A stretch of 64,000 nucleotides of DNA. It comes from Polytrichum commune. Lineage: Eukaryota; Streptophyta; Polytrichopsida; Polytrichales; Polytrichaceae. Below are positions 1 through 12,021 of this stretch, in pieces. The notes below the pieces were generated by a model. The model was not told where the DNA came from. It did not search any database and was given only the letters and a program-made list of their open reading frames with translations. The stretch lies in the NCBI GenBank assembly GCA_950295325.1, contig OX485803.1, positions 69,639,554 through 69,703,553 on the forward strand, given 5' to 3'. How positions within the stretch are numbered: position 1 is the first letter of the stretch; each line of letters begins with the position of its first letter. A program made the translations under genes and the position numbers.

Positions 1-3000
1 TAAACTCTGAAGTTAATTAAGCCTCTCATTGTAGATAATCTTACTTGTGAATAAAGGAAAAAATAATCTTTCAAGGGTTAATTAGTGGTTTCATACAACA
101 CTATGAGAAAAATTGTTCATTGCAAACTGACGGTCATGTTTCAATAAATGTGTTGATGTGGCAATTTTATGTTCATTTTACATGGGAGATTTTGAAAATG
201 AATAAATAATTATAGTAACCATGATTTGAATGACACAATCAGTTCTCAGTCGTGTCGTGATGAACAAGGATTGATAGAGTCATCCATGGCACTCTTGCAT
301 TTGGAGAAACGTTCAAGTATAGCAAATGCCTACTATGCTCAACATGAAACAATTCAAAGCTTCTCAAATCAACTACACAAAATCTAAGTGCAATGATTGT
401 GGGCCACTCTAACTCTATGGTTGTTTAAAAATATACATATAGATATTTATTGGAGCTTCAGAGATAATTAAAGATCTTGTTAAAGTAACTGCATATGGAA
501 TTATGGTTGATATATCTCAATTGAAACTCATTGGACTAACTTGAGGTTATTGATGACATAATGTCATGGGTCAAATCAACTTTCAACAAACAAATCACGG
601 GCTATAAGGAGTAGACTTAATATTTTCACCTTCAACTTATATGGGTGACACAAATCTTTGGACATAATATTCATTAATTCCCAAGACTTTCAAGCAACAA
701 GTTCATATTATTATAACATTCTCCAACTGAACTAGGGTGTTCAATGGGTCTAATATCACACACATTTATTGTCGAATCTTATAGCTCTATGTCTGAATTT
801 GCATATGCTTGTTGAATTGAAGTGACCTCTTGGCCAAGTAATGCCTCCTCATTAGGCTTGGTTGACTAGTCATGGTACATTAAGTAGCCTTGAAGGAGGC
901 GTGGCAACCAAGGTAAGCCCTGGTGGAAACATCTAGGAAGTGAACATTCACGTTCTCTATTCCATTTTCTTTGTTAGAAAGAGAACACATTTCCCCATCT
1001 GGAAAAAAATTAAATTTGTATTTTCTCCTTTCACAAGAGGATGTGCAATCTTCATCCAAAAAAAAAAAAAAAAACCAAGCTACTTTGTGTGGGTCTCAAG
1101 AAATGTATTACTAATATTCCAAGTCAACAAGCTATCACTATCTACCAGAAAGTCAAATCACAAATGTATCCTCATGTTGTGCACTATAAAAATACCATAA
1201 GTACAACTATAGTGATTTTCCCAATCAATGTGTGTTATTTTTTGGAGTTATAGAATACTATAATTGTTTAATGAGAATGTACTAATGTACCGAGCAAAGT
1301 TATTTATGTTATATAATGTCTGAACAACCTTATTGAACTTTCTTTGGTAAAAAATGAACTCCTAAGTAAAATATTATTGCATCGCCTAACTCCAAATAAT
1401 AACACACACTAATTGGGATAATCATTGTAGTAAAGGCCCAAATTGGGCATTAAAAGTGTTTTAGGGGAAAGAAAGACAAAAGAAAACCGCACCGCACCGC
1501 ACCGCACCAAACCTTTTGGAACGAGGCTGTTCAAAATGCATGTGTGAAAAGGAATATTAGGGAACCAGAAGTTTGTTTCTTCCTCGCCAGGACGCATTCG
1601 AAAGCTTTGAGTCTTCCTCACCTCTCCATTTCTCTCCCGCCATCCAACAGCAAATTGCAGCCTCTCACGCCTCCCCTTCGCCTCCTCCCGCACACAATCC
1701 TCACCGTAGCAACTCTCGCACGCAATTTGGTCTTCGAAGCGTAAGAAACAAGCTCTGGTGCTCCGAGAACGGGATTGAGATCAACAACTACACTCACCCA
1801 GAAGTTCCAAGCTCACTTGCACTCGATTTGCATTCAAGCTCACGCAACGTCGACGAAAGAGCTTACTCCATACCTGGGATCGGAATTGGGTGATCGTTTT
1901 CGTTTCAATGCTCGTACGTCTCTCTCTGGCTCATGGTTGTGCCGTCGTCGGCGGAGTGGCAGATTCTCCTCCACATTGTGGATCTGTTTCGGAACATCTC
2001 TACTGTCTGCAAGCATTCGGTGATTGCAAGAGTCTCAGGTGATTACACCTCCACTGTTGTCCTCTTTTGGATCTCAATCTTGTGGTCCTTTGAGATGATA
2101 ACTTACTTGGCACTCTCCAATTGTTGCCTTTTGGCTCGGAATTGACCGGGTTAGGCTCTTCGAGATTCAGCTAAGCCCACCTCAGTTCGGCGGCCCTCTT
2201 GTGGAGTGAATAGGTTTCATCGACCTCGGTCTCAAAAATGTCATCAAAGTAGACATTTTTGTCTACAGGTGGTGATTGATCCTCAGCGAAGTGGATTACC
2301 TCAGAATTGAAAGCTTAAGCTTTGAGCCTATTGGTATGGGTATATGTAATGTATGTATGAACCTCTTAGTTGGTTTCGGTTAAGCTCTTGTAGTCACTCT
2401 AATGAATACAGAGGCTTCATCAGACTGTTTTCGGAGCTTAGATACATGTTTTGGCATTAAAGTGGAACACCACAATTGGTTTCGAATTTTGGTCACTTGC
2501 TCTTGCATCTGCCGATGGATTGCTTTGGGTTTCTCAGGTTCCTATTACCTTGGATTTCTTTCTTACTTGACTCAATTTATTTATTCATATATTCATTCCC
2601 TTTGAGCGATTCTCGTGGCTTGAATTGGAGTTCAGCATTGTACTGGCTTATTAGGATGAGCGTCTCTCTCAATGAGGAGGGTCGAGAAATAGAAAGAGAG
2701 GAAATTTAGTTTTACACGATGTATCAGAGAGGATAAAGGGCCAGCTCAAACAGTCTTTAAATTGGTAAGGAAGTCTGTCTAAAGAATTTAGTCAACTACC
2801 TCATCAGAATTTCAAAGCACTGCTTATTGAATTTTCTCACAATCCGATCACTTTCTCCATTCCTTACCAATTTCCGAAAGTGGTCCATCGAAACACAGCT
2901 TAGGGGCAACACTATAAATTGGCTAGTCCTTACCTTGAGTCTCAATTTCAGGTTCCAGGAATCTGAGTTTTGCTGTATCAGCAGATAACCTTATGCAATG

Positions 3001-3072
3001 TCAACGCATTGTTCACTTTCTGAAAAATGGTATAAACAGATTGTAACCCAGTCTATCTGAACATCTATTGAA
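1..3072. other. Upstream region of the GBP-like gene; no supported CDS
   Basis: The first 1.4 kb is AT-rich with no recognisable coding or repeat structure beyond an A-run near 1059-1074. From about 1.49 to 2.0 kb the sequence becomes more GC-rich. It contains a short CCGCA tandem run (about 1489-1508) and Arg/Ser/Pro-rich open frames typical of a 5' UTR or promoter. An in-frame TGA lies at 3058-3060, just before the chosen ATG of the downstream gene, so the coding sequence does not extend upstream in the same exon. A spliced 5' UTR somewhere in 1.5-3.0 kb is likely but cannot be placed. Confidence 0.4.
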
Positions 3073-6000
3073 ATGCTCATGATGAAGGTGGTCAACACTG
3101 GGACCTCAATTACGGCGAAAACAAGGATGAAAGAGAAGATGGATATGGAGGTAGAATCTTCAGCTGTTACTGTTGTCCACAGAACTCCACCTCCTGGTAA
3201 ACCTTACAATACTCGTGCGACAAGACTTAGTAGTCCTCCAGCACGGCCTATTCGTCTTGTATATTGCGATAAGAAAGGGAAGTTCCAAATGGACCCAGAA
3301 GCTGTGGCAGCTCTGCAGCTGGTGAAGGGACCTGTTGCTGTTGTTTCGGTATGTGGACGTGCTCGACAAGGGAAGAGTTTCATTCTCAATCAGGTCTGCG
3401 CAGTAACTACAATACCCTTCTTTCATTCCACATTTTGTAATCAATAATAAAAAAAATTGTGTTCTTTAAAAATTGAGTCATTCTGATGCTTTACAATGCT
3501 TGATATGTGTTTCTGTGATAAGAGTCTTCTTAAGAGCTGCATAATTGCTGAAATCTGTTTCTTATCAACATTTGTGAATATGATGGTTTTGCTACATGAT
3601 ACTTTGCTCAATACTCTTATCCTTCTTTCACTCCATATTCTGTAGTCCATAAGCAGTTTTGATGTTCTTAAAAAAAAACGAGTCATTTTTATGCTTGACA
3701 ATGCTTAAATATGTAATTCTGTGTTAAGAGTCTCCTTCAGACCTGCATATCGCTCACACTGTTTCTTATCGGTGTTCGTGGATACCATGTTTTTGCTCAT
3801 GAAAGTCTGCTCAGTACCTACATCCTTCTTCTTTCATTCCATATTTTGTAATTAATAAGCAGTTTTGATGTTCTTGGATACATGAGTCATTCTGATGATG
3901 CTTTACATTGTAATGGGGGTTGTACTTAACTGATTTAGTCAGGTCAGCTATGTGTTTCTGTGTAATGGCTGATTCTGTTTTCTTATCAATATCCGTGGAT
4001 ATGATGCTTTTGCTGCATGATTGATAGCTGCTGGGACACAGCAGCGGTTTCGAAGTTGCAGCCACCCACAAGCCTTGCACAAAAGGTCTATGGATGTGGA
4101 GCACACCCATTAAGCGCACAGCTGCTGATGGAAGTGAATACAATTTGTTGTTACTTGATAGTGAAGGCATCGATTCATACGACCAAACTGTAAGTCACCT
4201 GTGACATGCTTTTCTGCTTTCTTTTAACCTCTTCATCTTATATTTGCTCTAAGAGATCTTAATTACTTTACGCATCTCTTGGCTTACTTACTGTCATAAT
4301 TCTGTTCATTCATTCCATTTTTCTTACACTTGAGCAAGTCTCTCATGTACACTGTGCAGGGAACATACAGTATTCAAATCTTCACACTGGCAGTTCTCCT
4401 GTCAAGTATGTTTGTGTACAATCAGGTGAGTTTCCTTGCAAGGCTCCTGTAGTCAAGAGCCTAGAAAATGAAAGAAAGGAAAGAAAGAAATATGACTCTG
4501 ATGTTGCCACCGGTGTGAATTATGGTGTTGCTTGGTTATTGAGTTGGTCTAAGATTATATTTAATCCTGAAACTGGCGTTACGAGATATAGAGGACCCCA
4601 GGAGACTACTGCGTCCTTTCGAAGGTGAACACCTTGAATGGGCGCAGACAAGCTGGCCAGCACCTATCTCCAATCCCCAAGGGCGAGCCCCTAAGTTCCC
4701 AGTTTCCCACATGGTTGGTTGAAAATATGCGGTTCACCTGGATACCCCCACTATGCATAGGTGGTAGGGTGCACTGGAAATCAAGCGCTAGGAAGGTCAC
4801 CCATCCGAGTACTAATCCAGCCTTGAGCAGCTTAATATCAGAGTTCCCATGGGATCCGGGTTTAAGCAAGTCTTAGAAAAATGAAAATTTATCTCAGCTT
4901 GTCTTGTGAAAAGAGGTCTGAAGAAACTCTTCTTGGGGCATTAGGTCTGCTACCTCATCAAAATCGTACAATACAAAACGCTTCTAAGGTTTTATTAAGG
5001 AGGCAGATTCAACACACATACAAACTACTTTTGATACATACATATTAGACTAACGGTAAATTCTAAGTGTAGTGTTAGGTCACATTCTATGTTAAATTTA
5101 GTCCCTTCACAGAGATGATGGTCCTAGTAGGTGTGATGAAACCCACAAGGTGGATTGTTGTGACTGGCAGATGAATGGCATAGATGAAGCGGCATTGGAC
5201 AATCTATCTCTAGTAACAAAAATGACAAAGCATATTCGAGTTCGAGCATCCCAAGGTGCAACCTCAGCTGATGAGCTTGGCCAATTTGCTCCACTCTTCG
5301 TCTGGCTACTTCGGGTGCAGTACTTTTCTTACATTCAGTTGATTGCTTCTGGGTGGTGATAATGAACATCGTGTGAATAATAATATATGATGCATAAACT
5401 GGTATATATGTTGAATTTTCCAGAGCCATCAATATCAAACATATCTTTGATTATCTCCTACTTATGTGCAGGACTTCTACTTGGATCTCACTGAGGATGG
5501 ACAAAAAATCAGTCCCCGAGATTACCTTGAGTCTGCACTCCAACCACTTCCAGGGTCAGGAAGAGCCATTGCAGCCAAAAACGAGGTTCTCAATTTTCAC
5601 TATATCTTTGTTGTGGGTGGAGATTTGCTGCAAATTCAATGTAATTGTAACTTGAAATATCAACATTGTTAATGAGGAGGCGTGCTCTAGTTCTTCAAGG
5701 GTAGGGTTTTGGTGTGATCAATTGTTTGTTGTCGACATATAATTACTTACAGGAAGTGTTCTTGGAAAATCCAGATTCGAAATTCTATACGGGCGTTGTT
5801 CCCAGAACGTGAGTGCTTCACTTTAGTTCGTCCCCTCGAAGCAGAACACGAGTTGCAGCACCTGGATGAAATCCCGGTATGTAATTTATCCTGCTATGAA
5901 TTTCAGCATGAGGTTGAGTTATACTCTCTACGAAAGCTACATGATATGATTGTGCCAGAGTCAGGTCTAATTTATATCAAAATTATTTTGTTGATGGTGC

Positions 6001-9000
6001 ACTGTTGTCACATTGAATATCTATAAAGAGGGAAGAGAAGGTGTTGATTGTAGAACTGTCTGGGTGAAGTCATTGTGTTGGCTGGCTCTACACAAAATAA
6101 CCAGCGACAGTGCAGATAGAAAATAAATACCTCTGTGTTTGTTTTATTTTTGTTGTTGTTGTGGCTGTTTTTGAGATCATTGCTAATCTTTGCAGATGGA
6201 GCATTTGCGTGAGGAATTTAAGACGGGTATGGACACGTTAACAAAGTACATACTCGAGAGAGCAAGACCAAAGCAACTGGGAGCAATAGTATTGACAGGA
6301 CCTATGTTAGCAAGCCTTGCACAATCGTTTCTTGATGCTATCAATTCAGGAGGTGTCCCAACCATAGCCACCTCTTGGCAGGTTGGTGATCATATATATA
6401 ATTCATTCCAGTTGTCTATCTTCTTTTGTGCCAGAAAGGACTTCATAAATTGGATGCACTTGTGGTCTCTGAAAATTTTGGTGTATGCTCTTCTGATTGC
6501 ACTAGCCAACACCTTATGAACTAGGCAATGAATGCGAGGGCCCAATCTACCAAGCGCGGTAGTGGCAAGGTAGATACTGGAGCCTGTCACAACCCATGGC
6601 AAGACAACATGGGTCCATTACCAGATGTAGTGGTCAGGCCATGGCATGGTGATCATTTAAGAGCAATAATGTGCCTCTTCATATCCAATCAGGAGTGTAC
6701 AAGTCAACAAAATCTGCTTGGCTTGACCACTATGAACTAGCTAATAGACGTGAGCAGCCCTTGCCATGGGCTGTAGTAGGTGCTTGGACTACTGAGCTAT
6801 GGTAGCTGCAAGGTAGGCATTGGGTGACTCCCCTCACTGCAAGTGATGGCAAGGTGTCGTGTGTCCACTACCAGACATAGTGGTCATGCCATGACAAGGT
6901 CATCGATGATGGGTGATAACATGCCTCTTCGTATCCAATCAAGAATAGACACACCGACAAAAATGCTTGGCATGACCACTATGAACTATGTAACGATGCT
7001 AGGAGCCCTGCCAAGGGTTATAATAGGCGTTTGGACTGCCGGGCTGTGGTAACTACAAGGTAGGCATTGAGTGCCTACTACAGTTGATGGTAGGGTGACA
7101 TGTGTTCATTATCAGACGTAGTGATCAAGCCATGGCATGGTCATCATAATGTGCCTCTTCACATCCAATCAGTAGTAGACATGTCAGCAGAATCACTTGG
7201 TTTGACCACTTATATTCTCAATCTAAGACCTCGTGATCATATTGTTGTGGTTTACTCAGAATGTGGAGGAGAAAGAATGCCGTCGCGCCCATGATTTGGC
7301 GATTGAAACCTACACCAGATCCTTCAACAGATCAACCCTCCCTGAAGAGGTGATCGATTTTGAAACTCCCTCCATTTGGCAATATAGTTCTGTTTGTATT
7401 TTGGTACTGTTTATCTCTTCAGATTCTTATTACGCCTCTTATCTTAATACAGGTTCCATTGCAAGAGGCTCAGGAAAAAGCTCTTCAGGCTGCACTACAT
7501 GTTTTCAACACTGAAGCTGTGGGCGGAGGAACAGCTCGTAAGAAGTATGAAAGACAGCTGTACATCACTGCAAAGAAGCAGTTTGATGTAATGCTCCGTT
7601 TCCTATCTGTCATGTTTATTCTCGACACATTTAATAGGTTGTGCGGGGTCTATATATTGACTGTAATTCTGTCCAGAAAATAAGTATTGCTGCATCATGG
7701 ATAAAATGTATTACAAAAGCATTGCAAGTATTATGACTTGGTGAATCTGACGTCATGAGAATTTCAACCTGGACTTGGGGCGATCGGTATATCTCAGAAT
7801 TATAAGCGCAAGGTATTTCTGGAGGCTGAGCTAAAGTGCACGCGAACCATTGGCAGCTTGGAAGAAAGATTGAGAAAGGCTTGCCATTTGCCCAATGCCT
7901 CCTATGAGTCTCTGGTCAAGGTGCGCTGTTCACATTGTGATTAAAATCCCTTAACCTTTTGAACTACATCTGAGCATAATCAGTAAAAATAAGCACAAAT
8001 CATATCTGCTCTAAAGGAGAGTGGCTTTATAGACCCATCTCCAACACATAACCGTGCAGAACTATGCAATGCAGGAGTAGCCCTCAAAGCGCTTGCCATT
8101 ATCAATGAATTAAAGAACCTCTTCATCTGTTGCTTATACTTTTTCATGAGATTTGTACATGCCTGAAACAGATGAAGTTGATGTATAGGTCATTGAAGGT
8201 TTGGTGGCAGAGTATGAGATGTCAGCATATGGATCATTCAAGTGGCAGAAGCTTGCCAAGTTCTTGGAAAACAGGTATGGTATCTTCCTTGCTATGAGCG
8301 GTTTTATTGAAATTCTTGAGGTTACAAAAACCTGTGATGTAGAGTGTCAAATTTGTACTCCACATACTAAGGGCCAAAATAGACAAACATATGAGAAGGT
8401 CTAGGGTTTAGGGTACAAGTGTCTTCAATCCTGTCTCTGAGAGATCATGTGTTGCCTTGAAGCAAGCAACACATCAAAATGATTCTGTCATATCACCATA
8501 TTTTCTCTTTCTGCTGTCTTGACCAATGCAATATGCACACATGAGACTGGCTAAAGTCTGATTGATAATGTTCCGAGTACTTCCCTTGGCCAGTTTGACA
8601 GGACCCCTACAAGACTTGGTCATACGGGCACGTGATAGATTGACTGCACAGTATTCTAGTCTAGAGATAAAATTCAGTTCAATGGAGGAGACGGTTTATC
8701 TTGCGCAGAACCAAGCGGAAGCGGCTCAGAAAGATGCACATGAGTGGAAGAAAAGGTATGAGTTGGCCATGGCTGACTACAAGAAGGCCTCCGAAAATTC
8801 TAGTTTTCAATACTCTGCCTTGCAGAAGAAGGTCACCACATTTAAGGAGAGGCAAGCTGTTCTGACAACCGAGCTGGAGGAGACTCGAAAGGAGGCTTCG
8901 GATTGGCAAGTAAAGTACGAGCATCTGCTAGTGGAGCGTCAAAGAGATGAGGAACGCTTGACCTATCAATTGAAAAGTCTTCAGGTACATAAAATAAACT

Positions 9001-12000
9001 GTTTCTCCAAATTCAAACTACCTTGGACAGCATGTGTAGAGGGTTGTTCATCAGACTATTTACACGAACGTCTTTCCTTTTGAATATCCATCATCTGTTG
9101 CAATGGCTATGTTTGTCATTCTCAATACATTTTACATGTTCTCTTGTGTTCTTGCTGTTTTGCTCCCACATCACCTGTGGTGGATTTAATTGTACATTTT
9201 GCAGTTTCCAGAGTTGTTTCTCTTTATTCCTTGCCAATACTCACTACTCAAATGTAGAATTTCAGCAGAGCTAAGTGTACCTTGTTATTAAGGTGAATAT
9301 GTCCTATAGTTGAAATTATTGACCAACAGGCAGAGATACTGGGATGCAGAACCGGTGTACTACCGCTGAGGCTCGATTGGCCGCGATGTGTGAACAATGT
9401 GCTTCAGCAAAAGAGGAAGCTGCTGAGTGGAGATACAAGTATGATGCAATCGCAGCCGACACCAAAGAGGCAGTGGAGAGGGCAAATGTGAAGAGAGACA
9501 GGACAATCAAGGAAGGACAGATTCGAGAGGATGCACTTCGAGCACAAATTGCTGCTACTGTGGCACAGAAGGTACTGGATCGACTCTTTTACACTTGTTG
9601 AATCCTTTTGTCATTGAACAAAATTGTTTACCTTCAGAGATTCTTCTGCTTATCTCTCTTCTGTGATTTATAACCTTAACAAAGTTCAAAGAATCTCTGT
9701 TATTGTTTTCCATTATTTGTTTCCTAAATAGCTGCCACTTGGACACTTGGGTGATTTTTCGTGGTGCTCTCACAGGATGGTGAGATAAAGGATTTGCAAG
9801 CTAAAGTGGAACAAGGAGAGGCTCGCATCATCTCGCTCAAGTCTTGTCTCCATGTAAGTTTTGGATAGACAGACAGACATAACCCTCTTGCCTGATATTG
9901 TCTCTATGATGCTTTTTTTGTTTTTGTGGTGTTGATTTGGGAAATTTACAGAATTTTTTTGTGACGAGAAATGGATCATTCTACTCCCAAGTGAGATCTT
10001 CAAGTTTCTAGATTGTATTTGACTTCAGGAACAAGAAGAGAAAAGTAGAAGCCAGGAAGAGCAAGTGGCGACGTTGAAATCAGAATTACAACAATTGCAC
10101 AGAGAGTTTGAGACTTTGACATCAATGATGACGACTTTGAAAAAAGACTTTGAGAAAGGTTGTCGAGAGAAACTGTCTGCTGAACGACAAGCGACACAGG
10201 CTCTGAAAAAAGTGGAGGAAGCTGAGAGGAGATGCGAAGTTGCAGAAAAGAACTCAAAGCTTGCAACTTCAGTTGCAGACAAAGCAAAGAAAAAGGCAGC
10301 CTCCATGGAGAGAGAAAAGCTTGAGTCACAGAGACTGGCCGTCGAGAGGCTGGCAGCCGTGGAACGCGCCGAACAGCAGTGCAATACTCTGGAACGAGAG
10401 AGGGAGGAATTGATGGAGGTTTATTCATCACCCTCAAAATATATCTATCCTAAACATATCTACGTTAAGGAAATAAACAATTCGGTTAAAGTACAAATTT
10501 GTGCATTCTCCAAGAATCGAGTGATACCTTCATGGGTATTCTGCAACTTGTTCCCATCTCATGTCCCCTTGGCACATTACAAGGTGCTACATCAACATTA
10601 TCAAACATAGTGGTCATGCCAAGGCCCGGCCATCAAGTATGGGTGATATTTTGCTTCCTCTTATCCAATAAGAAATACATGTGTTAGCGGAATTGCTCGG
10701 CTTGAGCACTACAAACTAGGTAATGGATGCCAGGATCCCTATCACGGGTTGTAGTAGGTGCCCAACCTTCGGAGCCGCGGTAGCAGTGAGGTAGGTAGTA
10801 GGTGTTTACTACAAAACTGATGGCATGACAACACATGTTCATTCCCAGATGCAGTGGTCTAGCCATGGCACTATCATCAATTACAGCTGATTATGTGCCT
10901 CCTCGTATTTAATAAGAATTAGTTCAACTTGACCACAACAAACTAGGAGCTTTCTCAATGATTTTGAGCCGTTGTGGCGGTGAGGTAGGTTATGGGTGTC
11001 TACTACAATTGGTGGCAAGGTGGCAAGTTCCAGTACCTAACATAGTGGTCATGCTATGATGAAGTGATTAATTATGGGTGATAATATGCCTCCTCAAAAC
11101 CAATAGACATCTCAGCAAGATCCTTGGCTTGACCACTATGTTTAAGTGAAGGATGAAGAGAAACTGAGCACATTTTGAGAAACTAGATGGCCATACTCTC
11201 AAAGCTGGAAGTGCTTCATACATGAACTGACATTGTAGCTGGCCTATTTGAATTGTAGTTTGTGCTCATCACTGCAAGGGTTTTCAGGCTGTAAATTAAA
11301 CGTTTACTGTTGTAATGATTCACAGGAGCTTCACCAAAATAAGTTGGTGGGGAGGGAGGCAATTATGAGGGTGACATCACTTGAGCTTCGTCTCGAAGAA
11401 CGGGAGAAGGAAGTGGAGAAGCTCCTCAACTCCTTAAATGAGCAGAGGGCGAGGACAGTCGAGGTTTTTGAAAGCTTGCTGACGAGTGAGAGAGCTGCAA
11501 AAGTGGAAGCTGCAAAGCGAGCCGAGGCGTTGTCACTTCAGCTACAGAGTGTCCAGGGAGAGTTAGATGCGCTGCAAACGCAACTCATGTCGGTGCGAAA
11601 CCACGAAACAGCTCTCGATACCAAGCTCAAATCATATGCCAACATGCCTACCATTTCTCCCTCCACTACGTTTCACGGAAAGAGGACCTGGGCAGAGACT
11701 TATACAACTCCTCCTGGTGACAACAAGAAGAAGGAAATGTCACATACTACAAGGAGGTCCAAAAAGAACAAAAGCATTGAAAATTCCAGCAGCTGGGTGG
11801 ACACTACTGATGATGAAGTACACGCCACCCAGAATGTTGCCCACGGGCAAATTAGCTCCTCACAAATAGTGCAGGGTCAAGATTATCACAACTTGACTGT
11901 AGGCAAATTGAAACAGAAGCTTGTTGGAGCCGGGTTTAAGGATGAACTCGTACAACTTGGAAGCCATCCTACAAAGAAGGATCTAATAGCCTTGTATGAG

Positions 12001-12021
12001 AAACTCATTCCTGACACATGA
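3073..12021 (+). CDS. GBPL3: Guanylate-binding protein-like large GTPase (plant GBPL3 type), 16 coding exons
   Basis: Exons inferred from GT-AG sites and frame: 3073-3393, 4028-4189, 4360-4425, 5171-5314, 5472-5585, 5775-5876, 6196-6381, 7260-7349, 7453-7587, 7798-7920, 8189-8274, 8594-8984, 9350-9571, 9776-9853, 10029-10418, 11326-12021. They join in frame to about 1101 residues, near the usual plant length. The N-terminal GTPase domain shows the P-loop GRARQGKSFILNQ (end of exon 1), the G3 motif LLLLDSEGID (exon 2) and FTLVRPL (exon 6). The GBP helical domain runs to about exon 11, followed by a long charged coiled coil (exons 12-16). The C-terminus (LTVGKLKQKL...TKKDLIALYEK) resembles a SAP-like module. 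Arabidopsis GBPL3 works in the nucleus in immune gene control and at the nuclear periphery; the same role here is inference. The ATG at 3073 is the first after an in-frame stop at 3058. Exon 13 has a possible frameshift (see findings). Introns 3, 7 and 15 carry repeats. Confidence 0.9.
4767..4876 (-). repeat. 5S rRNA-derived sequence inside GBP intron 3
   Basis: Read on the minus strand, this stretch follows the order of plant 5S rRNA: CCGGATCCCAT, then GAACTC, TTAAGC, TAGTACTCGGATGGGTGACC and finally GTGCACCC. The GGATGGGTGACC block, part of the internal control region of 5S genes, is intact. The 5' third of 5S is not recognisable, so this is a relic, not a functional gene. 5S sequence is known inside the LTRs of Cassandra-type TRIM retrotransposons, and 5S-derived SINEs also exist. 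Either could explain it; I see no clear LTR ends. Confidence 0.75.
6628..7210 (+). repeat. Array of three inverted-repeat units in GBP intron 7
   Basis: Three units of about 92-105 bp (6628-6732, 6878-6981, 7119-7210) each begin near TAGTGGTCAAGCC and end near GGCTTGACCACTA, its reverse complement. They share an inner stretch reading roughly ATGCCTCTTCATATCCAATC. The units repeat every 241-250 bp, with the spacers (containing GAACTAG and GGTAGGCATTG) also repeated. The ends look like TIRs of a small MITE, but head-to-tail repetition including spacers suggests local amplification. The array fills most of the intron between exons 7 and 8. A diverged further spacer copy starts at about 6515. Confidence 0.75.
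10608..11138 (+). repeat. Second array of the same inverted-repeat family, in GBP intron 15
   Basis: Units at about 10608-10711, 10852-10938 and 11043-11138 share the TAGTGGTCATGCC start, the GGCTTGACCACTA end, the inner GGTGATAATATGCCTCCTC-like block and the GGTAGGTA spacer of the intron 7 array. Period is about 190-245 bp. The copies are more diverged than those in intron 7. The array sits between exons 15 and 16. Confidence 0.72.

Noticed and set aside
1544-2145. Overlapping Ser/Pro/Arg-rich frames upstream of the GBP gene
   Set aside because: Overlapping in different frames, low complexity, no domain; better explained as leader or promoter.
4625-4876. Coding frames over the 5S-like segment (both strands)
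   Set aside because: The stretch is explained by 5S rRNA similarity and lies in an intron with good GT-AG borders.
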